Source of the DNA: JAFEDN01 sp963818985
Lineage (GTDB): Bacteria; Pseudomonadota; Gammaproteobacteria; Coxiellales; Coxiellaceae
Assembly: GCA_963818985.1 (NCBI GenBank)
Contig: CAWFUJ010000009.1
Span: 186,001-250,000 of the forward strand
Length of the DNA stretch: 64,000 nt
Reading direction: 5' to 3'
Under the pieces are notes generated by a model that saw nothing but the letters and a program-made list of their open reading frames with translations, made no database searches and had not been told where the DNA came from. This document shows positions 38,277-47,510 of this stretch, piece by piece (positions within the stretch are counted from its first letter, which is position 1; every line of letters starts with the position of its first letter). The position numbers and the translations under genes are program-made.

Positions 38277-38293
38277 CCGCGGACAAGCCGCGG
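38277..38293. repeat. Dispersed palindrome, copy 2
   Basis: CCGCGG-ACAAG-CCGCGG followed by GATGACGAGC, between convergent zapE and the MFS gene. GGATGACG links it to the copies near 5967 and 44112. Confidence 0.65.
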
Positions 38294-38327
38294 GATGACG
38301 AGCTTCTTAAGCTAACGCTCGCAGTGA

Positions 38328-39836
38328 CTAGATTTTAATTTTTTTTAATCCAAAAGTAACGGTAAAAAAAGCAATAATTGAAGTGATGACTAATAACCAC
38401 ATTGCCCCTTTATAACCGCTTAAAAAGTAATGTTGGAATAGTTGATTAATCTCATTGGTATTTAATGGAGTAGATTTTTGAATAATTTCTAAAGCATGAT
38501 CGGTACTATTAATTGCTTTATCAATCCAACTTCCTAATGGCAACTGTTGCTGAATGGCTTGCGATCTGAGCGATGATTTCGACAGTATTGTATATATCAA
38601 TGTGCCAAATGCAAGACCAATGGCTCCTCCCAGATTGTGTAAAGTCCCAATGGTGCCCATGGCTACTCCGTGGGTTTCATTGGGTACTGAGGATAATGCC
38701 GCAACAAAGGATGGACTTAAAATACAAGCCCAACCAATACCGAAAATAAGATATGCAAATAAAATAAAATAAAGCGGAGTACTGGCGTTAAATTGTGATT
38801 GTAAAATCGCCGACACAAAAAATAATGCGAGACCTAACATTAAAATTTCTTTAGGACCTCTTTTGTCAACAATGCGTCCAGTCACTGAAGATAATAAAGC
38901 TACCATCACTGTTGCTGGAAGTAAACTCAAACCAATTTGATAACCACTTTGTCCATGAATGTAATGGAGGTATAAAGGAATAAGAAAAAAATCAATGGCG
39001 TAAAAAAGTGCTAAAGAAAAATTAGCAGCTAAACCAATTAAAAAAATGCGATTAGTTAGTAAATGAAAATCTACAATAGGATTTTTTACTTTTGTTTCTA
39101 CCCAATAAAAGCATAATAAACTTATGATCGATAGAATGAACAAGCTCAATGTGGGTACTGATAACCATCCCCATATTTCTCCTTCGACTAATGCCAAAAT
39201 GCCTGCAGGTAAGGCAATTATTAACAAACTAAAGCCCCACCAATCAATTTTTTTATTTTCCACAGCACTTTTCGATTCATTTAAAGTTTTCCAACACAAC
39301 AACAAGCTGAGAACAACGAGAGGGGGATTAATAAAGAAAATCCAACGCCAATTTAACAGACTGACTATAAATCCACCCACGATTGGACCAATCGCTAATC
39401 CCAAACCATTTGCACCAATGAGTATGCCTGTGGTGCGACCTTGCTGTTCGAGAGGAAAAATACTCGGTATTAATGCAATCGGCGCCGTATATAAAAATGC
39501 AATAGAAATGCCTTGAAGAAATCTAAATCCGATTAACCAATGAATTTGGAGGGACAGTCCAGCCCCAATTGAAGAGATAGCAAATAAAATTAATCCAAGG
39601 TAAAGGCATAAGCGTCTACCATATAAATCGGCTATTTTTCCTGAAATGACCATAAAAGCAGTCAATGCCAGTAATAATATGTTCATCACCCACTGCAATT
39701 GTGTCACGCTGGAATTAAAATCTGCTTGGATAGCAGGTAAGGCGGTGTTCACTATCGTTAAGTCAAGGCAGCCTAAAAAACCTGCAATGCAAATGCCACT
39801 CAGCCCTACCCAATTAGATTTTGAATTACTTTTCAT
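38328..39836 (-). CDS. MFS multidrug exporter, 14-helix DHA2 (EmrB/QacA) type
   Basis: A 502-residue major facilitator protein with about 14 hydrophobic segments. It has CLDLTIVNTALPAIQ near the N-terminus, the loop motif GKIADLYGRRLCL, LGLAIGPIVGGFIV (antiporter motif C) and VTGRIVDKRGPKEIL. These fit the DHA2 proton/drug antiporters. The substrate is unknown. Stands alone, converging on zapE; the MscS gene lies upstream on the same strand, 25 bases away. Confidence 0.9.
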   Translation of the reverse strand: MKSNSKSNWVGLSGICIAGFLGCLDLTIVNTALPAIQADFNSSVTQLQWVMNILLLALTAFMVISGKIADLYGRRLCLYLGLILFAISSIGAGLSLQIHWLIGFRFLQGISIAFLYTAPIALIPSIFPLEQQGRTTGILIGANGLGLAIGPIVGGFIVSLLNWRWIFFINPPLVVLSLLLCWKTLNESKSAVENKKIDWWGFSLLIIALPAGILALVEGEIWGWLSVPTLSLFILSIISLLCFYWVETKVKNPIVDFHLLTNRIFLIGLAANFSLALFYAIDFFLIPLYLHYIHGQSGYQIGLSLLPATVMVALLSSVTGRIVDKRGPKEILMLGLALFFVSAILQSQFNASTPLYFILFAYLIFGIGWACILSPSFVAALSSVPNETHGVAMGTIGTLHNLGGAIGLAFGTLIYTILSKSSLRSQAIQQQLPLGSWIDKAINSTDHALEIIQKSTPLNTNEINQLFQHYFLSGYKGAMWLLVITSIIAFFTVTFGLKKIKI

Positions 39837-39861
39837 TTTGATTCCTTGATTAAAATTCTTA

Positions 39862-40884
39862 TCACGGGATGAAATCGAATTTATTAATATTGCTAGACCA
39901 TAATTGAGTACGAACTTTGGGAAAATTATGGGGTTGCTTTTGAAGAAAAACGATTAGTTTTTCACGCACATGATGACGCAGGTTCGATAAATCCGACGAG
40001 TTCTTGGCGCTGATCACTGCTTGGAATTGAATAGACCTTTCAGTCATTTCGCTAACTTGTATCGCATTTATTTTTTTATCCCATAATGAATTGTTTTCTA
40101 AAATTTGTTTTAGTTCCAAGCGGATGGCATCGAGATTAAGGTTAAAATCTGCATACAAATCTATTAATCCTATGAGATCACTAGTGGGATATGACCAATT
40201 CTCAAAAGGTTTATCAATAAAATACGCAATGGGATAAATAATTAAACGCAAGTCAGAAGTGCGCAAGCTAAGAAACGTCAAGTTTATTTCTTCCACTATC
40301 CCAATATTGTTTTCAATTTTAATAACATCCTTAATTTTTATGGGCTTATTAAAAATCAATTGTAATCCGGCAAAAAGATTACTTAATATTTTTTGGGCGG
40401 CAAAGACCACTGCTGCGCCCATCAATCCAGCGGAAAGCAATATACCTTTTCCAATTTCCCTCACTTTATCGAAATTCAATAAAAAGATTGATATGGCAAG
40501 TATAATGACGATACCTGTTAAGATCTTTTTAAACAAATATAATCTGGTGATCGTGCTTTGCAGCTGATCATGACTGTGACCTAGCTCTTTTTTCCTGATC
40601 AACCAAATGACTAAGAAATCAAGTAATTTTATCAACCCCCAGGCAATGGAGGCTAAAAATAGGGCTTTTACGACAATGGCAATAAGGTCTGCGACTTGTT
40701 TAAAATCAAATAGGTAGGCGATTAAGGTCAAAATGAATAATGGGAAAATGAGGTAAAATGCTGCCTTTAGACTTTCAAAAAAAATATAAAGCGGAGAACT
40801 TGAGGCTTTATGGTGAAGTTTTTTGACAAAGGTGTAAAAGATAAAGTTGCCAATTAAGCCAATACTAACAGCCAAAAAAACCAA
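39862..40884 (-). CDS. MscS-family mechanosensitive channel
   Basis: A 340-residue protein with four hydrophobic N-terminal segments. The pore-lining helix and beta domain then show ILLSAGLMGAAVVFAAQKILSN, LIFNKPIKIKDVIKI and GIVEEINLTFLSLRT, characteristic of MscS. Such channels release solutes on hypo-osmotic shock. No ATG is available: the listed start is a TTG, and the frame stays open upstream to about 40930, where the first in-frame candidate after GGAG is an ATT. The true N-terminus is therefore uncertain. The DUF883-like gene ends 63 bases upstream. Confidence 0.85.
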   Translation of the reverse strand: MVFLAVSIGLIGNFIFYTFVKKLHHKASSSPLYIFFESLKAAFYLIFPLFILTLIAYLFDFKQVADLIAIVVKALFLASIAWGLIKLLDFLVIWLIRKKELGHSHDQLQSTITRLYLFKKILTGIVIILAISIFLLNFDKVREIGKGILLSAGLMGAAVVFAAQKILSNLFAGLQLIFNKPIKIKDVIKIENNIGIVEEINLTFLSLRTSDLRLIIYPIAYFIDKPFENWSYPTSDLIGLIDLYADFNLNLDAIRLELKQILENNSLWDKKINAIQVSEMTERSIQFQAVISAKNSSDLSNLRHHVREKLIVFLQKQPHNFPKVRTQLWSSNINKFDFIP

Positions 40885-40947
40885 AGAGATTAATAGAAAG
40901 AAATCATTTTGGTTGAGAAAATATTTTTTTAATTCATTGAAAATGGT

Positions 40948-41190
40948 TTATTTTCTCCAAAGGTGGGCAATGCCAAAACCAATTAGGGCTGCTATGCCCA
41001 ATGTTTTCAAGGGATGTTTTTTAATGCTTTTTGTCAAATATTTTTGCGCATCGCAAGCGTATTCTTTTAAATTATCTTCAGCTTCTTCTAATAAGTCATT
41101 AAGGTCATTGCACTTTTCTTTAGTGGAATTAAGGTTATCTATAATAGTTTCTTTAAGTTCTTCTATCCCATTTTGTAATTTTTTTGGCAT
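40948..41190 (-). CDS. DUF883/ElaB-like ribosome-associated inner-membrane protein
   Basis: An 80-residue protein: an N-terminal amphipathic helix (LQNGIEELKETIIDNLNSTK), a second helix, and one C-terminal membrane segment (HPLKTLGIAALIGFGIAHLW) ending RK. This is the layout of the ElaB/YqjD/YgaM family, which tethers stationary-phase ribosomes to the inner membrane in E. coli. GGAGG precedes the ATG at 41190, which is why the longer frame is rejected. Divergent from cbpA. Confidence 0.82.
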   Translation of the reverse strand: MPKKLQNGIEELKETIIDNLNSTKEKCNDLNDLLEEAEDNLKEYACDAQKYLTKSIKKHPLKTLGIAALIGFGIAHLWRK

Positions 41191-41294
41191 GATTTCCTCC
41201 GTTAAAGTTGTTTTAGACCTATTATTATTGTAACCTAATTTCAGATTTACAGCAAGATTTTGTCCCGCCCTTATCACTGGGAGTGTTCTTTACT

Positions 41295-42248
41295 ATGGAA
41301 TATCGAGATTATTATAAAATACTAGGCGTTGAAAAAAACGCGAGTCCCGAACAAATAAAAAAACAGTATCGGCGATTGGCACGGAAATATCATCCTGATG
41401 TCAGTAAAGAAGCCAATGCTGAAGAAAAATTTAAAGAAGTCCAAGAAGCCTATGAAGTTTTAAAGGATCCTGAAAAAAGAAAGACTTTTGATCAGTTCAG
41501 TGAGCAACCGAGCGGATGGGATGCTGCGGCTCGACGACACGCCCACGCTCATGCTGAACCAAGAGGGCAGCGTTTTTATTCCGAAGATGACTTGAGTGGC
41601 GCAGGCTTTAGTGAGTTTTTCGAAAGTCTTTTTGGCCAACGATTCCAGTCTCGGCCACATGGGCAACGCAGCCAACGAGGTCAAGATCTGCATAGTAAAA
41701 TTAAATTAACGGTAGAGGAAGCTTTTTCCGGCACACAACGCAGGTTACAGCTTCAAGAACCTGAATTAGATCCAAGCACCGGAGAAGTAAAATTAAAAAC
41801 TCGAAGTTTAAATGTAAAAATTCCCTCTGGAGTCATTGCAGGGCAGCAAATTCGTTTGGCTCATCAGGGTAATCCAGGGATGGGAGGCGCTCCTAGAGGA
41901 GACTTGTTTTTAGAAATAGAATTATTAGAACATCCCTTTTACATAGTAAAAGATCGTGATATCTATTTAAATTTACCAGTCACGCCTTGGGAAGCTGCAC
42001 TTGGCGCAAAAATTCCCGCTCCTACTTTAGCGGGTACGGTTGAACTCACCATTCCGGCTGGGTCGCAAACAGGGAAAAAATTACGCTTAAAAGCTAGAGG
42101 CTTCCCAGGATCTCCGCCTGGTGATCAATACGTTTTAATCCATATTTACATTCCGGTGCCAAAAACAGAATCGCAGCGACAGATTTATAAAAAGATGGCC
42201 GAGGAAATGAGCTTTAATCCTCGATTAGAGTTAGGCAAGGAGGCATAG
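41295..42248 (+). CDS. cbpA: DnaJ-class co-chaperone CbpA
   Basis: A 317-residue class-II J-protein. The J domain (residues 1-70, MEYRDYYKILGVEKNASPEQ) contains the HPD tripeptide. A Gly/Arg-rich linker follows, with no zinc finger, then two C-terminal beta domains (IPAPTLAGTVELTIPAGSQT). It stimulates DnaK and, in E. coli, binds curved DNA. The ATG at 41295 starts the J domain properly. Its modulator gene cbpM follows directly. Confidence 0.94.
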   Translation: MEYRDYYKILGVEKNASPEQIKKQYRRLARKYHPDVSKEANAEEKFKEVQEAYEVLKDPEKRKTFDQFSEQPSGWDAAARRHAHAHAEPRGQRFYSEDDLSGAGFSEFFESLFGQRFQSRPHGQRSQRGQDLHSKIKLTVEEAFSGTQRRLQLQEPELDPSTGEVKLKTRSLNVKIPSGVIAGQQIRLAHQGNPGMGGAPRGDLFLEIELLEHPFYIVKDRDIYLNLPVTPWEAALGAKIPAPTLAGTVELTIPAGSQTGKKLRLKARGFPGSPPGDQYVLIHIYIPVPKTESQRQIYKKMAEEMSFNPRLELGKEA

Positions 42249-42566
42249 ATGGCAGAGAAAGTAATCGCCGGGGTTATCATTGAAGAATCGCACACCCTCA
42301 CCTTAGAAGAATTCTGTTCAGCCACCCAAACGGAGAAACAAACCATTATCAAAATGATTGAATATCAGCTTATTCAACCAATAGGGGATTCGCCCGAAGA
42401 ATGGCGCTTTGATTCTCTTTCATTAAAACGAGGGAGAATGGCCACCAGTTTTTATCGTGATTTGGAAGTAAACATGGCCGGCATTGCCTTGGCTTTTGAA
42501 TTGCTAGATAAAATCCAAGAATTACAGCACCATGTTGATCTTTTGCAAGGATTAGCAGAAGAATAA
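42249..42566 (+). CDS. cbpM: Chaperone modulator CbpM
   Basis: A 105-residue MerR-like helical protein: LTLEEFCSATQTEKQTIIKM is the helix-turn-helix-like half, WRFDSLSLKRGRMATSFYRDLEVNMAG follows, and a C-terminal coiled coil ends ELQHHVDLLQGLAEE. CbpM binds the J domain of CbpA and inhibits its activity. It begins with the base after the cbpA stop codon, as is usual for this pair. Confidence 0.93.
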   Translation: MAEKVIAGVIIEESHTLTLEEFCSATQTEKQTIIKMIEYQLIQPIGDSPEEWRFDSLSLKRGRMATSFYRDLEVNMAGIALAFELLDKIQELQHHVDLLQGLAEE

Positions 42567-42790
42567 TACCAAGGCAAATAAAAGGAGCTTATTTATTTTA
42601 AATCTGTTAGAATACTAACCACAACGTATTTTGATATCCTTCCAACCTCGGGTCTAAGCCCATGACTTTACGTCGTATGGGGTCCAAAGGGTAGAATGCG
42701 AATTTCACTCATTGGTTGCCTTTGCGAACTTGTCGCCTGGATCTAATCAACAGAGACCTATACATTTTTTTGCTAAGGAGCATTTTTATT

Positions 42791-44089
42791 ATGTCATTTC
42801 AAACTCTGGGATTATCTCCAGAATTACTTCGTGCTATTTCAGATCAAGGGTATACCGAACCTTCTCCTATTCAACGCCAAGTTATTCCAATCATTCTTAA
42901 TGGGGCTACAAAAGGCCCTGATATTATGGCAAGAGCGCAAACAGGAACAGGTAAAACGGCTGGCTATACTCTTCCATTATTGCAGCGTCTTAGCACCCAT
43001 CAAGCTAAGGCTGGTGGCGGTAAACGACAGATAAAAGCATTGATATTGACACCTACGCGTGAATTAGCAGCTCAGGTTAGTCAGAGTGTTCGAGATTATG
43101 GTAAATATTTATCTTTAAAATCTTCGGTTGTATTTGGTGGGGTCAGTATTTATCCCCAAATTGACCATCTTCGTCGCGGCGTAGATATTTTGATTGCCAC
43201 CCCGGGAAGATTACTCGACCATGTTCGACAAAAAAATTTAGATCTTTCTCAACTTGACTTTTTGGTATTAGATGAAGCCGATCGAATGTTGGATATGGGT
43301 TTTATTAAAGATATTCGCACTATATTAACGCTCTTACCACGAGGTCGGCAGAACCTGCTTTTTTCTGCTACTTTTTCAGAAGAAATCAAACGGTTAGCTG
43401 CAGACTTCTTACATTCACCTGTTTCGGTTGAAGCCGTCCACAGTATTCAAACTGCTGACCGTATTGTGCAAGGAGTACATCCGGTTGACCACTCCAGGAA
43501 AAGAGAGCTTTTAGCCTATTTGATCGATTCTAATAATTGGCAACAAGTATTAGTTTTTACTCGCACCAAACACGGAGCGGATCGTTTAGCCGATCAACTC
43601 GAACGGGACGGCTTACTCACGGCTACTATTCATGGTGATAAGAGTCAGGGAGCAAGGACTCGTGCTTTGGCAGATTTTAAACGTAAAAAGGTTCGCGTGT
43701 TGGTGGCAACTGATATTGCCGCTCGAGGATTAGATATTAATAACTTACCTTATGTAGTGAATTTTGAATTGCCCTTTGTTCCTGAAGATTACGTTCATCG
43801 AATTGGTCGAACTGGTCGCGCGGGCAACGAAGGTAGGGCAATTTCTCTAGTGTGCTCCGATGAGCAAGGATTATTAGCAGACATTGAGCGGCATCTTAAG
43901 CTCCAGATTCCAGCTGTCGTGGTCCCAGGTTTTGAACCAACTCCCTCCAGAAGACCTGTCAACAGGCCTACGCCGGGTCGTAGAGGTGGTAGAAGATTTA
44001 GCTCGGGTCGAGATGGCGATACCTACCACTCTGCACCGAAACGCTCATGGTCAAATAATAAACCTAAAAGACAAACCCGCAGCAATTAG
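42791..44089 (+). CDS. rhlE: DEAD-box RNA helicase RhlE
   Basis: A 432-residue helicase. It carries Q motif GYTEPSPIQRQVIP, motif I ARAQTGTGKT, PTRELAAQ, TPGRLLDH, DEAD in LVLDEADRMLDMG, SAT, ARGLDI and HRIGRTGRAGNEG, and an Arg/Gly/Ser-rich tail that probably binds RNA. AAGGAG stands before ATG 42791, so the longer frame from 42716 is not used. A 224-base leader separates it from cbpM; such leaders are common in cold-induced helicases, but I saw no defined structure. Confidence 0.94.
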   Translation: MSFQTLGLSPELLRAISDQGYTEPSPIQRQVIPIILNGATKGPDIMARAQTGTGKTAGYTLPLLQRLSTHQAKAGGGKRQIKALILTPTRELAAQVSQSVRDYGKYLSLKSSVVFGGVSIYPQIDHLRRGVDILIATPGRLLDHVRQKNLDLSQLDFLVLDEADRMLDMGFIKDIRTILTLLPRGRQNLLFSATFSEEIKRLAADFLHSPVSVEAVHSIQTADRIVQGVHPVDHSRKRELLAYLIDSNNWQQVLVFTRTKHGADRLADQLERDGLLTATIHGDKSQGARTRALADFKRKKVRVLVATDIAARGLDINNLPYVVNFELPFVPEDYVHRIGRTGRAGNEGRAISLVCSDEQGLLADIERHLKLQIPAVVVPGFEPTPSRRPVNRPTPGRRGGRRFSSGRDGDTYHSAPKRSWSNNKPKRQTRSN

Positions 44090-44111
44090 TTTTTCGTCAT
44101 CCCGCGACGCC

Positions 44112-44142
44112 CGTCATCCTGCGATCAAGTCGTGGGATGACA
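44112..44142. repeat. Dispersed palindrome, copy 3
   Basis: CGTCATCC at 44112 pairs with GGATGACA at 44135, with CGA/TCG inside. A half-copy (CGTCATCCCGCGACG) precedes it directly at 44095. It lies between rhlE and the formyltransferase-like gene. Confidence 0.7.
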
Positions 44143-44192
44143 GGCGTTAGCGAGATTTGCTATATGGTATTTGACCGTCTATATTCATGTAG

Positions 44193-45149
44193 ATGATAAA
44201 GCCAATAAAAATTGTGCTGTTTTCAGAAATAAATTCCAAATATGGATATTTTTTTCTACATGAGTTGTGTCAGTGGCATCATGTTGAAATTAGCATGTTG
44301 GTGACTAGTCCTGATAATCAGTTTTGCCGCTATTATGCGCATGATAATGATCAAATCAATTTAAAAGCTGAAGCACTAAAGCTTAAAATTCCGGTATTCC
44401 AGCCTACTTGCCTTGACAATGAAAGTACCCTATCTAAATTAGCTTGCTTAAATGCTGATTATTTTATTGTAACTGACTATCAGAAAAAAATGCTTCACTC
44501 ACTTATAAAATTACCCAAGATGATCTCAATTAATTTTCATCCGAGCCTATTGCCGAAATACGCTGGTCGATCTCCTGCTTTTTGGATGGCAAAATACGGA
44601 GAAACTCAAGCGGGAGTTAGCGCTATCATGATGAACGAAGAGATTCATCAAGGCAATATTATGGCTCAACTTTCAATAAAATTAACCGGTACAGAAACGG
44701 CCCATGACATTCAAAAAATTACTTTTATCAATTCAATAAAATTGCTAAAACTAATCATACCCTATTTATTAGAAAGATATTTAACATTGATACCTCAGGA
44801 GCTTTCGCAACGAACATATTTTAATTGGCCAAAGCCCACTGATTATTTAATTGAATGGAGCCGTAATCATGAAGAGATATTTAGAACAGTGCGTGCCGGT
44901 TACCGTTATCCTGGCGCCTTTGCTTTAACTGAGGATGGCAAAAAAATGATAATTTTTTCGGTTGAAAAATCAAATTTTTTTGATGAAATTTTTAATGCAA
45001 TGCCGGTGGGTTCATTACGATGTATTAATAAAAAATGGTGTGTTCGTACCACTGATAGTTTGCTGGTTATAACCAGCATTGATAGTGGTAATGAACAAAT
45101 TAATTTAAGCGAAAAAATTCCATTGCATGAGATTGAATTCATAAGATAG
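44193..45149 (+). CDS. Formyltransferase-fold protein with altered active site
   Basis: A 318-residue protein with the formyltransferase fold of Fmt and ArnA. SINFHPSLLPKYAGRSPAFW keeps the catalytic Asn and His. The C-terminal part (YFNWPKPTDYLIEWSRNHEEI then VRAGYRYPGAFA) resembles the Fmt C-terminal domain. In Fmt the catalytic Asp lies in LDTGD; here the segment is IHQGN, so the Asp is His. The protein may have another substrate or be inactive. It is not a normal housekeeping fmt. It lies 8 bases upstream of kup. Confidence 0.75.
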   Translation: MIKPIKIVLFSEINSKYGYFFLHELCQWHHVEISMLVTSPDNQFCRYYAHDNDQINLKAEALKLKIPVFQPTCLDNESTLSKLACLNADYFIVTDYQKKMLHSLIKLPKMISINFHPSLLPKYAGRSPAFWMAKYGETQAGVSAIMMNEEIHQGNIMAQLSIKLTGTETAHDIQKITFINSIKLLKLIIPYLLERYLTLIPQELSQRTYFNWPKPTDYLIEWSRNHEEIFRTVRAGYRYPGAFALTEDGKKMIIFSVEKSNFFDEIFNAMPVGSLRCINKKWCVRTTDSLLVITSIDSGNEQINLSEKIPLHEIEFIR

Positions 45150-45157
45150 ATGCCTTT

Positions 45158-47014
45158 ATGAATAAAAAACTTTGGTCTTTATCTCTAGCTGCCCTGGGAG
45201 TGGTGTATGGGGATATAGGCACAAGTCCTTTATACGCAATAAAAGTTTCATTACACAATTTACCTATTAACATTGAAAATATTCTGGGGATTTTATCGCT
45301 TATTTTTTGGTCGTTGCTATTGGTCATTTCTACTCGTTATATGACAGTATTTTTACGTGCTGACCATGATGGGGAAGGTGGTGTTTTGGCGTTATTAGCT
45401 TTACTAAGAAAAAAGACCAAATCCTATCAATCACTGTTAATATTAGCTATTTTAGGCGCTGGATTATTACTGGGTGATGGAATGTTAACGCCGGCAATTT
45501 CGCTGTTGAGTGCGATAGAAGGATTAGAAGTCATTTCGCCAACTTTAGCCCAATACATCTTGCCTTCAACCATTATAATTTTATTTGCCTTATTTTTATT
45601 CCAACGATTTGGCACTGCTAAGATTGGCCAATATTTTGGACCAATAGTGTTATTATGGTTTATTGCTATCGGTATACTTGGATGTGTTTATATTTATCGA
45701 CATCCACTGGTCTTGTATGCCATCAATCCATATCATGCAATTAAATTTTTCTACCTCAATGGTGTGAGGGGTTATTTGATATTGGGTAGTGTTTTTCTAG
45801 TTATTACCGGTGCAGAAGCCATGTACGCTGACCTAGGTCATTTTGGCAAAATACCGATTCGGATTGGCTGGTTTGCTGTTGCCTTACCCGGTTTGTTACT
45901 TAACTATTTTGGGCAAGGTGCTTTATTAATTGAAAATCCAGCAGCAATTGCTAATCCATTTTACTTACTTGCGCCAGCATGGTTTAATTTTTCTTTATTA
46001 TTTTTAGCAACGATCACCTGCATAATCGCTTCACAAGCTGTTATTTCGGCCAGCTTTTCTCTTACCAAACAAGCGGTGTCATTAAATTTGTGTCCACGAT
46101 TGTCAATAATCCAAACTTCTAAAGAGGAACGAGGACAAATTTATGTGCCTCAAATCAATGTAATTTTAGCGATAGGAACTTTTTTATTAATTTTATTTTT
46201 TCGAAGTTCACAAAATATAGCTGGCGCTTATGGAATTGCAGTAAATTTAGTGATGATCATCGTGGGTGTTTTGGTGATAAATATTGCTCACCAAACTTGG
46301 AGATGGTCTTATGCAAGAATTCTTATGGTGTTTTCAGGATTTATGCTCATTGATTTTGCTTTTTTAGGAGCAAATTTACATAAAATTGCAGAAGGCGGGT
46401 GGATTCCTTTAGTTTTTTCTGCTATTTGCGCGATTATTATGTTGACTTGGCAGCAAGGTATTAAACGATTACGTTCGACTCATTACAAAAAAAAAGTGGA
46501 TTTAAAAACAGTCATCCATGAATTTGTGCCTGGCCACTTTAAGTGTGTACCTAATACTACCGCGGTATTTATTACCGATCGTTATGATCTCAGCGGTGGT
46601 AATATTTTGCATTATTTAAAACTTAATCGAGTGTTGCCCGAAAAAGTTTTAATTGTCCGAATATTCATTAGACGCCGACCGTATATCGGCCATAAAGAGC
46701 GTTTCAAACTTGAAAAATTTACTGACAATATTTATCGTCTGACTTTACATTATGGCTTTTCTCAAGTTATCAATCTTCCTAAAACTTTAAAAATGGGTGT
46801 ACGTCTTAAGGCGATTCCCTTTACAATGCCGTTAAAACAAACATTATTTTTAATTGAATCAATTAATACAAAAGTGACTAAAGAGCGTAATCCGGTTTTG
46901 TTTCTGCAAAAAAAAATGTTTTCCTACCTTTTACGCAGTGCTATATTGGAGATTGATTTTTATCGACTGCCTTATACGCGCACCATCACGATTGGCACGT
47001 ACTACAAAATATAA
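45158..47014 (+). CDS. kup: Low-affinity potassium uptake protein Kup
   Basis: A 618-residue Kup transporter (E. coli Kup has 622). It starts LAALGVVYGDIGTSPLYA, the family signature, followed by DHDGEGGVLALLALL, LLGDGMLTPAISLLSA and GAEAMYADLGHFG. About twelve membrane segments run to residue 425, with a soluble C-terminal domain after that. It symports K+ with H+. Intact. The formyltransferase-like gene directly upstream may share its transcript. Confidence 0.96.
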   Translation: MNKKLWSLSLAALGVVYGDIGTSPLYAIKVSLHNLPINIENILGILSLIFWSLLLVISTRYMTVFLRADHDGEGGVLALLALLRKKTKSYQSLLILAILGAGLLLGDGMLTPAISLLSAIEGLEVISPTLAQYILPSTIIILFALFLFQRFGTAKIGQYFGPIVLLWFIAIGILGCVYIYRHPLVLYAINPYHAIKFFYLNGVRGYLILGSVFLVITGAEAMYADLGHFGKIPIRIGWFAVALPGLLLNYFGQGALLIENPAAIANPFYLLAPAWFNFSLLFLATITCIIASQAVISASFSLTKQAVSLNLCPRLSIIQTSKEERGQIYVPQINVILAIGTFLLILFFRSSQNIAGAYGIAVNLVMIIVGVLVINIAHQTWRWSYARILMVFSGFMLIDFAFLGANLHKIAEGGWIPLVFSAICAIIMLTWQQGIKRLRSTHYKKKVDLKTVIHEFVPGHFKCVPNTTAVFITDRYDLSGGNILHYLKLNRVLPEKVLIVRIFIRRRPYIGHKERFKLEKFTDNIYRLTLHYGFSQVINLPKTLKMGVRLKAIPFTMPLKQTLFLIESINTKVTKERNPVLFLQKKMFSYLLRSAILEIDFYRLPYTRTITIGTYYKI

Positions 47015-47028
47015 TAGACATTTCTAAT

Positions 47029-47415
47029 TTATTGACAGACAAAAGCGGTATTGTCTGGGTTTATTGAGCAGCTACTATATGTCCAGACATTATTTCTAGG
47101 GCCTACACTTAAATCGGCAGAGATGCATTTCAAATACCAACTGTTAGTGGATGCAAAATAGTGTGCAGCTAAAGGTGCAGTAATGACTTCTTCAAATCGA
47201 GGAGTCAAATACGAATCACCATTGACCCATAAACGCCAATACTGTTTATTCCATCCCCCGTAGGCATATTTGCTGCCATGATCGTCTATCCAATCATAAT
47301 AAAAATAGAGCTGGTTAGCCTTTAAAGTGGGGCAGGAAAATGTGGTAGCAAAACAGGGGGAAAGAATTATTAGAGACACACCTGCTATAACCGCATTTAA
47401 TATGCATTTATTCAT
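47029..47415 (-). CDS. Small secreted Cys-containing protein, family member 1
   Basis: A 128-residue protein with a signal peptide (residues 1-23, ending CFA-TT). The mature part has FSCPTLKAN, a Trp/Tyr-rich middle, WYLKCISA and a C-terminal SCSINPDNTAFVCQ. The same frame of Cys residues (CPT, a central C, then C near the end and FxC at the terminus) appears in the protein at 52237-52632. The two are probably distant paralogues with two disulfides each. AAGGAA precedes the ATG. Function unknown. Confidence 0.72.
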   Translation of the reverse strand: MNKCILNAVIAGVSLIILSPCFATTFSCPTLKANQLYFYYDWIDDHGSKYAYGGWNKQYWRLWVNGDSYLTPRFEEVITAPLAAHYFASTNSWYLKCISADLSVGPRNNVWTYSSCSINPDNTAFVCQ

Positions 47416-47510
47416 ACAACATTCCTTTTCATCATTAAAAATATAGCAAAGAAACTAATTATTTGCCTATTATAATAATAAGTCTCTACGCCAGGGCCGC
47501 ATGGATCGGC

